DNA of 60,494 bases from Halomonas halmophila (GTDB taxonomy: Bacteria; Pseudomonadota; Gammaproteobacteria; Pseudomonadales; Halomonadaceae). Location of the stretch: NCBI RefSeq assembly GCF_006540005.1, contig NZ_BJOC01000024.1, positions 1-60,494 on the forward strand. Reading direction: 5' to 3'. The notes below the pieces were generated by a model. It was not told where the DNA came from, did not search any database, and saw nothing but the letters and a program-made list of their open reading frames with translations. Positions within the stretch are counted from its first letter, which is position 1. Each line of letters opens with the position of its first letter. Both the position numbers and the translations under genes were made by a program. This document shows positions 55,536-60,494 of this stretch, one piece after another.

Positions 55536-56780
55536 TCACTCCGAGGCCCACTGCCGCAGCGGGGCAGTACGTGCGGTCATGTCGAGGCGGGCTTGCAGCC
55601 GCACCAGGTTCCAGTAGTGGCCATTGAGGGTGCGCGACAGCAAGAGGGTATCGGCCGGCGGCTGCAGCCGGTCCAGCGCCGCCCAGATCTTCGGGCTGAG
55701 CTCACGCACACGCTGATGAACACGAATGTCGCCGAAGTCCTGCGGGCCCGGCGCGAACAGCGGCGCGATGGCATCGGCGGTCTCGCGATACAGAGCCAGC
55801 GGCGCGCCCTGCCCCTGGCGGCCGCCCAGCGCCATGACGGCCTCGTCCATGGCCATGGGGTCCTTCTCGAGGGTGGCATCCAGCAGGTGCATCAGCGTGC
55901 GGAGCCGTGTCGTCGGAACCTCGATGACGGCGCCCAGGTCATAGATCACCAGCCGCCCCTCAGCATCGGCGGCGAAGTTGCCGGCGTGGGGATCGGCATG
56001 CAGCTCGCCATGGGTGAAGAGCTCTTCCGTCAGCCAGCCGGCCAGGGTCGTGCTGAGGCGCTGACGCAATCCGTCCTCGGCGGACTCCAGCTCGCGCAGC
56101 GGGGTGCCCTCGACATACCGCATGGCCAGCACGCCCTCGCCGCAGAGGTCCGGCAGCGGTTCGGGGATCACCAGTTCATCGCGCTCGGCGTAGCGTTGGC
56201 GATAGCGCGACAGGGCATCGGCCTCGGCCCGGTAGTCCAGCTCGCCACGCAGGCTGGTGGCCAGCTCCTCGAACATGGCATCCAGCCGCGCCTGGGGCAT
56301 GCGCAGCCAGCGGCCGAGACGCATCAGGCGCCGCACCTGGCGCAGGTCATCCTCCAGCACCTGGGCCAGTCCGGGATACTGCACCTTGAGCACCACGCTC
56401 TCGCCGTCATGCGTGACGGCCCGATGCACCTGCCCCATGGAGGCGCTGGCAAAGGGCCGGGTCTCGATGGACGCAAAGGGCGTGTCGAGGTCGCCGTAGC
56501 AGTCGACCAGGGTGCGCCGAATGTCCTCCCAGGGCATGGGTTCGGCCTGGCGCTGCAGACGCGCCAGCTCATCGGCCAGCTCGGGTGGCAGAACGTCATC
56601 CCACTGGGACACGATCTGGGCCAGTTTCATGGCCGGGCCCTTGAGCTCGGAGAGGCCGTCGAACAGCGACTCGCCCAGCGCGTGCCAATCGGCCTGCCCG
56701 CCCAGGCGCTGCTTGAGCACGGCGCCGCCGGCTCGCGAGCCCAGGCCGAAAAGACGCCGTCGTCGACCCTGTTCTCTCAC
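55536..56780 (-). CDS. ABC1/UbiB-family protein kinase-like
   Basis: A 414-residue member of the atypical kinase family. Seen: the KLAQ helix (family KxGQ), the Ala-rich loop FASASMGQVHRA, ion-pair lysine in VVLKVQYPG, ELDYRAEADAL, and HADPHAGNF / IYDLGAV. I chose the GTG at 56780 because GGGAGG lies five bases before it. The ATG at 56882 would give 448 residues but leaves only 16 bases to the divergent topB start. It is not UbiB itself, which lies with ubiE elsewhere. Confidence 0.88.
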   Translation of the reverse strand: MREQGRRRRLFGLGSRAGGAVLKQRLGGQADWHALGESLFDGLSELKGPAMKLAQIVSQWDDVLPPELADELARLQRQAEPMPWEDIRRTLVDCYGDLDTPFASIETRPFASASMGQVHRAVTHDGESVVLKVQYPGLAQVLEDDLRQVRRLMRLGRWLRMPQARLDAMFEELATSLRGELDYRAEADALSRYRQRYAERDELVIPEPLPDLCGEGVLAMRYVEGTPLRELESAEDGLRQRLSTTLAGWLTEELFTHGELHADPHAGNFAADAEGRLVIYDLGAVIEVPTTRLRTLMHLLDATLEKDPMAMDEAVMALGGRQGQGAPLALYRETADAIAPLFAPGPQDFGDIRVHQRVRELSPKIWAALDRLQPPADTLLLSRTLNGHYWNLVRLQARLDMTARTAPLRQWASE

Positions 56781-56898
56781 TGCTGCCTCCCGTCCGCTCA
56801 GCGCGCGGGGTACCGGTCGGTTTGCGGCCGGGCCCTCTGGCGGATACCAGTAAATACTGTAAGAATCCCCATGTTCGCTCATTGCCCCGCGAGATGCC

Positions 56899-58923
56899 AT
56901 GCGTCTGATCATCGCCGAGAAACCCAGCCTGGCCCGAGCCATCGCCAATGCCCTGCCGAACTCGCCGCGTCAGGAGGAAGGCGCCCTGGTGGCGGGCGAC
57001 ACCACCGTGACCTGGTGCCTTGGCCACCTGCTGGAACAGGCGCCACCCGATGCCTATGACCCGGCCCTGAAGACCTGGCGACTCGACAGCCTGCCCATCC
57101 TGCCGGACGAGTGGCGGCTGATGCCGCGCCCCAAGGCCAAGGGGCAGCTTGGCGTGATCCGCCGCCTGCTGAAGAGCGCCACCCAGGTGGTGCATGCCGG
57201 CGACCCGGACCGCGAAGGCCAATTGCTGGTCCAGGAGGTCATCGAGTACCTGGGCTGGAAGCGCGACGTGGCCCGCCTGCTGGTCAGCGACCTGAACCCG
57301 CCGGCGGTCAAGCGTGCCCTGGCACGACTGGAGGACAACCGCCGCTACGCATCCCTGTATCAGGCCGCCCAGGCGCGCGCCCGGGCCGACTGGCTGTACG
57401 GCATCAACCTGACCCGGGCCTGGACCCTGGTGGGCCGCCAGGCCGGGCATGACGGGGTGCTCTCGGTAGGTCGGGTGCAGACCCCGGTGCTCGGCCTGGT
57501 GGTGCGCCGTGATGCCGAGATCCGCGACTTCACGCCGGTGCCCTTCTTCGTGCTGTGGGCCGACCTGGCGGTAGCCCGCGGCACACTGCGCGCCTGGTGG
57601 GTGCCCGGCGAATCGCACCGGCTGGATGACCAGGGCCGGCTGCTCGATCGCCGGGCCGCCGATGCCCTGGCACCGCGCCTGCCGGGGGCCGAAGGCCGGC
57701 TGACCAGCCTGGAGAGCCGCGACAAGCGCCAGGCCGCCCCGCTGCCCTACTCGCTCTCGGCGCTGCAGGTCGATGCCGCGCGTCGTCACGGCCTCTCGGC
57801 CAAGGCGGTGCTCGACATCTGTCAGCGCCTCTACGAGCGCCACCAGTTGATCACCTATCCACGTTCGGACTGCCGCTACCTGCCCGAGGAGCACTTCCAG
57901 GGCGCGCAGCGCACCCTGCAGGGGGCCTGCCGGCATGACGAGACGCTGGGCCGCTGGCTGGCCGGCGCCGATTTCTCGCGACGCTCCAAGGCCTGGAACG
58001 ACAAGCAGGTGGGCGCCCACCACGCCCTCTCGCCCACCGGCAAGCCGGCCGACCTGGAAAAGCTGTCGCGCCAGGAAGCCGACATCTTTCGCCTGATCAC
58101 CCGAAATGTGCTGGCTCAGTTCTATCCCGCCCTGCAGACCCGCGAGGTAAAGGCCGAGTTCACCATCCTCGAGGAACGCTTCCGCGCCCGCGGCCAGGAG
58201 GTCCTCGAGCCGGGCTGGAAGCCCTTGTTCACCACCCGTGACGAGGCCCCGCCGCTGCCACCGCTCAACGAGGGCGAGACGTGTCGCGTCGATGACGCCG
58301 GCGTGGAGGATCGCGAGACCCGGCCTCCCGAACACTTCACCGATGCCAGCCTGATCAAGGCGATGATGAACATCGCCCGCTATGTCGACGACGCCTCGAT
58401 TCGGCGCACCCTGCGCGACTCCGACGGACTGGGCACCGAAGCGACGCGGGCCGGCATCATCGAGACGCTGCTGGAGCGCGGCTACCTGGTGCGCGAAGGC
58501 AAGAGCCTCAGGGCCAGCCGGCTGGGCAGCGCCCTGATCGCCTCGCTGCCGGAAGCCGTCGGGCGACCGGAACGGACGGCACAGTGGGAGCAGCGCCTGG
58601 CCAGTATTGCCGAAAACGATGATCCAGCGGCGCCCTTTCTGGATGGGCTGGTGGCGGACCTGCGTCAGCTGTTGCAACACGCCGATGCCGGCCGGGTCCA
58701 CAACGCCCTACAGCAGGCCCAGGGGCCCGAGCCCCGAAGCGGCGGCAAGGCCGGCGGCAAAAAAGGCGGCCGGCGCACCCAGTCGCGGGGCAAGCGCACT
58801 CAGGGCAGCGCGTCAGGCGGGAAGGCTTCCAACCAGAAGAGCACGACCCGCAGCGCGTCAAGCCGCAGCAAGTCCTCCGGCAGCTCGCGCTCGCGGCGCG
58901 GCAGTGGTGGCAAGTCGTCATGA
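56899..58923 (+). CDS. topB: DNA topoisomerase III
   Basis: A 674-residue type IA topoisomerase that decatenates DNA. The TOPRIM domain begins MRLIIAEKPSLARAIA with HAGDPDREGQ. The catalytic tyrosine is in LITYPRSDCRYL at about residue 315. From about 600 on, a tail of Gly, Ser, Lys and Arg (GGKAGGKKGGRRTQSRG...) probably binds DNA; it is not conserved. It overlaps the panE-like gene by four bases. Confidence 0.96.
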   Translation: MRLIIAEKPSLARAIANALPNSPRQEEGALVAGDTTVTWCLGHLLEQAPPDAYDPALKTWRLDSLPILPDEWRLMPRPKAKGQLGVIRRLLKSATQVVHAGDPDREGQLLVQEVIEYLGWKRDVARLLVSDLNPPAVKRALARLEDNRRYASLYQAAQARARADWLYGINLTRAWTLVGRQAGHDGVLSVGRVQTPVLGLVVRRDAEIRDFTPVPFFVLWADLAVARGTLRAWWVPGESHRLDDQGRLLDRRAADALAPRLPGAEGRLTSLESRDKRQAAPLPYSLSALQVDAARRHGLSAKAVLDICQRLYERHQLITYPRSDCRYLPEEHFQGAQRTLQGACRHDETLGRWLAGADFSRRSKAWNDKQVGAHHALSPTGKPADLEKLSRQEADIFRLITRNVLAQFYPALQTREVKAEFTILEERFRARGQEVLEPGWKPLFTTRDEAPPLPPLNEGETCRVDDAGVEDRETRPPEHFTDASLIKAMMNIARYVDDASIRRTLRDSDGLGTEATRAGIIETLLERGYLVREGKSLRASRLGSALIASLPEAVGRPERTAQWEQRLASIAENDDPAAPFLDGLVADLRQLLQHADAGRVHNALQQAQGPEPRSGGKAGGKKGGRRTQSRGKRTQGSASGGKASNQKSTTRSASSRSKSSGSSRSRRGSGGKSS

Positions 58924-59822
58924 CCCAGCTGATCATCGGTCCCGGCGCCATGGGCGGCCTGCTCGGCATCAAGCTGGCCTTGCAGCAGCCGGTGGTGCTC
59001 GCCGGGCGGCGCTCCCTGCCGACGCCACAGTCACTGACCAGCCCGCAAGGCAGCACAACGCAACATGCCGTGGACGGCCGACTTGCAGCGGCATTGACCG
59101 AGCGCGATCTCTCGACCGTCACCACCGTGCATCTGCTGACCAAGGCCTACGCCGCCGAGTCTGCCCTGGCCGAGGTGGCCACGCGCCTGCCGGCGGCAAC
59201 GCCACTGGTACTGTGGCAGAACGGGCTCGAGGTGCAGCCCCGGCTGACCCGCGACTGGCCGGGCCCCACCCTGTGCGCCAGCACCACCGAAGGCGCTTAT
59301 CGCCAGAGCGATGCGCATATCGTGCACGCCGGCCATGGCCACACCTGGATCGGCCACCTGGCGGGCGAGCATGCGAGCCTTTCCACCGAGCTGGCCGACA
59401 CCCTGACCCGGGCGGGCCTGGCCAGCCAGGCGGTGGACGACATCCACCAGCGCCTGTGGCACAAGCTGGCCGTCAATGCGGCCATCAACCCGGTGGTCGC
59501 CCGCTACCGCATCCGTAACGGACGGCTTGCAGAACCGCGCTTCGCGCCCATTACCAACGCCATCATCGCCGAAGTGGCGGACATCATGCACAGCGCCGGG
59601 ATTGCGTTGCCGGCCCAGGGGCTGAGCGGGCTGGTCTGGCAGGTGATCGAGGACACGGCCCACAACCGAGCCTCCATGTTGCAGGACGTGCTGACCGGCC
59701 GCCCCACCGAACATGACGCCATCCTGCTGCCCCTGTTGCGCCTGGCGCGGGAGCACCACCGAGCGACACCCTGCCTCGCGGCCTTTCACCGTTATTTCAG
59801 CCAACGCTCGGCGACTGGATAA
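58920..59822 (+). CDS. ketopantoate reductase family protein
   Basis: A 300-residue NADPH reductase. The N-terminal IIGPGAMGGLLGIKL is the GxGxxG cofactor site; LTKAY and VLWQNG follow; the catalytic lysine is in RLWHKLAVNAAINPV. It could be the pantothenate enzyme PanE, though the family has other members. It is coupled to topB by an ATGA overlap, a pairing without a known reason. Confidence 0.88.
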   Translation: MTQLIIGPGAMGGLLGIKLALQQPVVLAGRRSLPTPQSLTSPQGSTTQHAVDGRLAAALTERDLSTVTTVHLLTKAYAAESALAEVATRLPAATPLVLWQNGLEVQPRLTRDWPGPTLCASTTEGAYRQSDAHIVHAGHGHTWIGHLAGEHASLSTELADTLTRAGLASQAVDDIHQRLWHKLAVNAAINPVVARYRIRNGRLAEPRFAPITNAIIAEVADIMHSAGIALPAQGLSGLVWQVIEDTAHNRASMLQDVLTGRPTEHDAILLPLLRLAREHHRATPCLAAFHRYFSQRSATG

Positions 59823-59907
59823 GTCGAAGGTCGAGTGCTAGCTTTCATGAATCACAAGAAATGAAGTCGCAAGCGGCCTGCCCTGGGCCACATCGAGGTC
59901 AGGGGAC

Positions 59908-60477
59908 ATGAATTCTCGAGCAGACAAGTGGATCGCAACCGGCCTGGTGATGGTGGTCACCGGGTTTTCTTCATGCGTGACGGTTGCCGACGACGAGCCG
60001 GTCTTTTCACAGCAGTCCACGCGCATCACCCAGCTCGACAACGGCCTGATCATCGAGGGCCAGGATGTCGAGTCGGGCGACCGCTTCACGTCCGGCTTCA
60101 GCCTGACGGCCGGCATCAACTCCACCACCATGCCGGCACTGGACCTGGGCGCCGAGTTCAGCTATCGCGACAGCGACGCCGTGCCCGTGTCAGGCCAACG
60201 CCTGGTCGACACCACCAGCCTCGGTGGCAGCCTGATCGCCGGCATCCGCCTGCAAGACGGCTTCGGCCTCTACGCCAAGTCCGGCCTGGCTAACTGGGAC
60301 ACCGACGGCTCCACGGGCAGTCTCGGACTCGAGGAAAACGGCATCGCCCGCGTCGAAGGCTTCGGCGCCCGCTGGCATAACAACGGCGTCATCAGCCAGA
60401 TCGAATACGAACACTTCGACGACAAGACGCTCTCCCACCTCAACCGCATCAACGCCACCGTGAGGGTGCCGTTCTAG
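59908..60477 (+). CDS. small outer-membrane beta-barrel protein
   Basis: A 189-residue protein with a signal-like N-terminus (ATGLVMVVTGFSSC) and an eight-strand-like alternating barrel: SGFSLTAGINSTTMPALDLG, GGSLIAGIRLQDGFGLYAKSG and RINATVRVPF. The last residue is Phe, the normal Bam signal. The OmpA/OmpX-like class is likely; the function is unknown. A cysteine at the signal end could also make it a lipoprotein. Confidence 0.75.
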   Translation: MNSRADKWIATGLVMVVTGFSSCVTVADDEPVFSQQSTRITQLDNGLIIEGQDVESGDRFTSGFSLTAGINSTTMPALDLGAEFSYRDSDAVPVSGQRLVDTTSLGGSLIAGIRLQDGFGLYAKSGLANWDTDGSTGSLGLEENGIARVEGFGARWHNNGVISQIEYEHFDDKTLSHLNRINATVRVPF

Positions 60478-60494
60478 TAAGCCGTAAGCCGTAA
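60478..60494. repeat. start of a GTAAGCC heptad array, cut by the window edge
   Basis: GTAAGCC GTAAGCC GTAA follows the barrel-gene stop directly, as after yejK at 32415. Confidence 0.7.

Noticed and set aside
56596..58701. 701-codon open frame on the minus strand opposite topB
   Set aside because: It is an antisense shadow of topB; composition is Gln/Gly/Leu-rich without a domain.

Overview
The window is about 60 kb of a high-GC gammaproteobacterial chromosome. Gene content (Na+/H+ antiporter NhaD, the tig-clpP-clpX-lon-hupB-ppiD block, luxS/mtn, RfaH, AmpG, DUF3307/SatD) fits a halophile of the Halomonas/Chromohalobacter type. The genus is an inference from gene content and style. No rRNA is present.

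Layout. (1) 0.5-8.9 kb: protein-quality-control block on the minus strand (ppiD, hupB, lon, clpX, clpP, tig), with a likely heat-shock promoter before lon. (2) 9.2-9.8 kb: tRNA operon Pro-Arg-His-His on the minus strand with a clear promoter. (3) 9.9-14.1 kb: folD, luxS, mtn (AI-2 / SAH detoxification), pyrC and a small membrane protein. (4) 14.2-25.4 kb: a mixed metabolic region with a dadA-like oxidase, a 212-bp MITE, terB, a TetR-controlled SDR operon, a relic of a peptide-ABC ATPase ahead of a hydroxyacid dehydrogenase/aminotransferase pair, ugd, a methyltransferase and a DUF523/DUF1722 protein. (5) 25.6-43.7 kb: nhaD, a prpE-like acyl-CoA synthetase, an ABC-2 exporter, yejK, a LysE-type exporter, a candidate small RNA, a MoxR/VWA pair, a satD-DUF3307 operon behind three evenly spaced palindromes, an AmiD-like amidase, a XRE-cupin regulator/benE pair, a GNAT/nitrilase pair and proS. 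(6) 43.97-50.77 kb: a chromosomal integron, clearly lower in GC. Nine genes all lie on the minus strand and are separated by attC-like sites (inverse core RYYYAAC to core GTTRRRY). A decayed, divergently oriented intI remnant sits at the right end, where the integrase gene should be. (7) 51.0-60.5 kb: slyD-like FKBP, rfaH, ampG-like MFS, a SEC-C/TPR protein, an ABC1 kinase, topB, panE-like and a small outer-membrane barrel protein.

The integron is the most unusual part. Its cassettes encode a PD-(D/E)XK-like nuclease, an HNH-like zinc protein, a membrane protein of unknown family, two separate proteins with HEPN RX4H motifs (one a perfect RX4HXY as in HepT toxins), a GFA-family protein, a GNAT acetyltransferase, a VOC-family protein and a MoaF-like protein. 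The first five cassettes together look like a small defence/toxin store. One attC is interrupted by a 169-bp MITE. Taking the MITE out restores a perfect core site. The integrase remnant keeps only part of the N-terminal domain, so the array looks frozen unless an integrase is supplied in trans.

A second theme is a family of 7-bp tandem repeats (heptads) in many gaps between genes: 61-458, 10797-10860, 11455-11516, 12362-12440, 32415-32505, 38943-38982 and the right edge. The unit sequence differs from site to site but the period stays 7.
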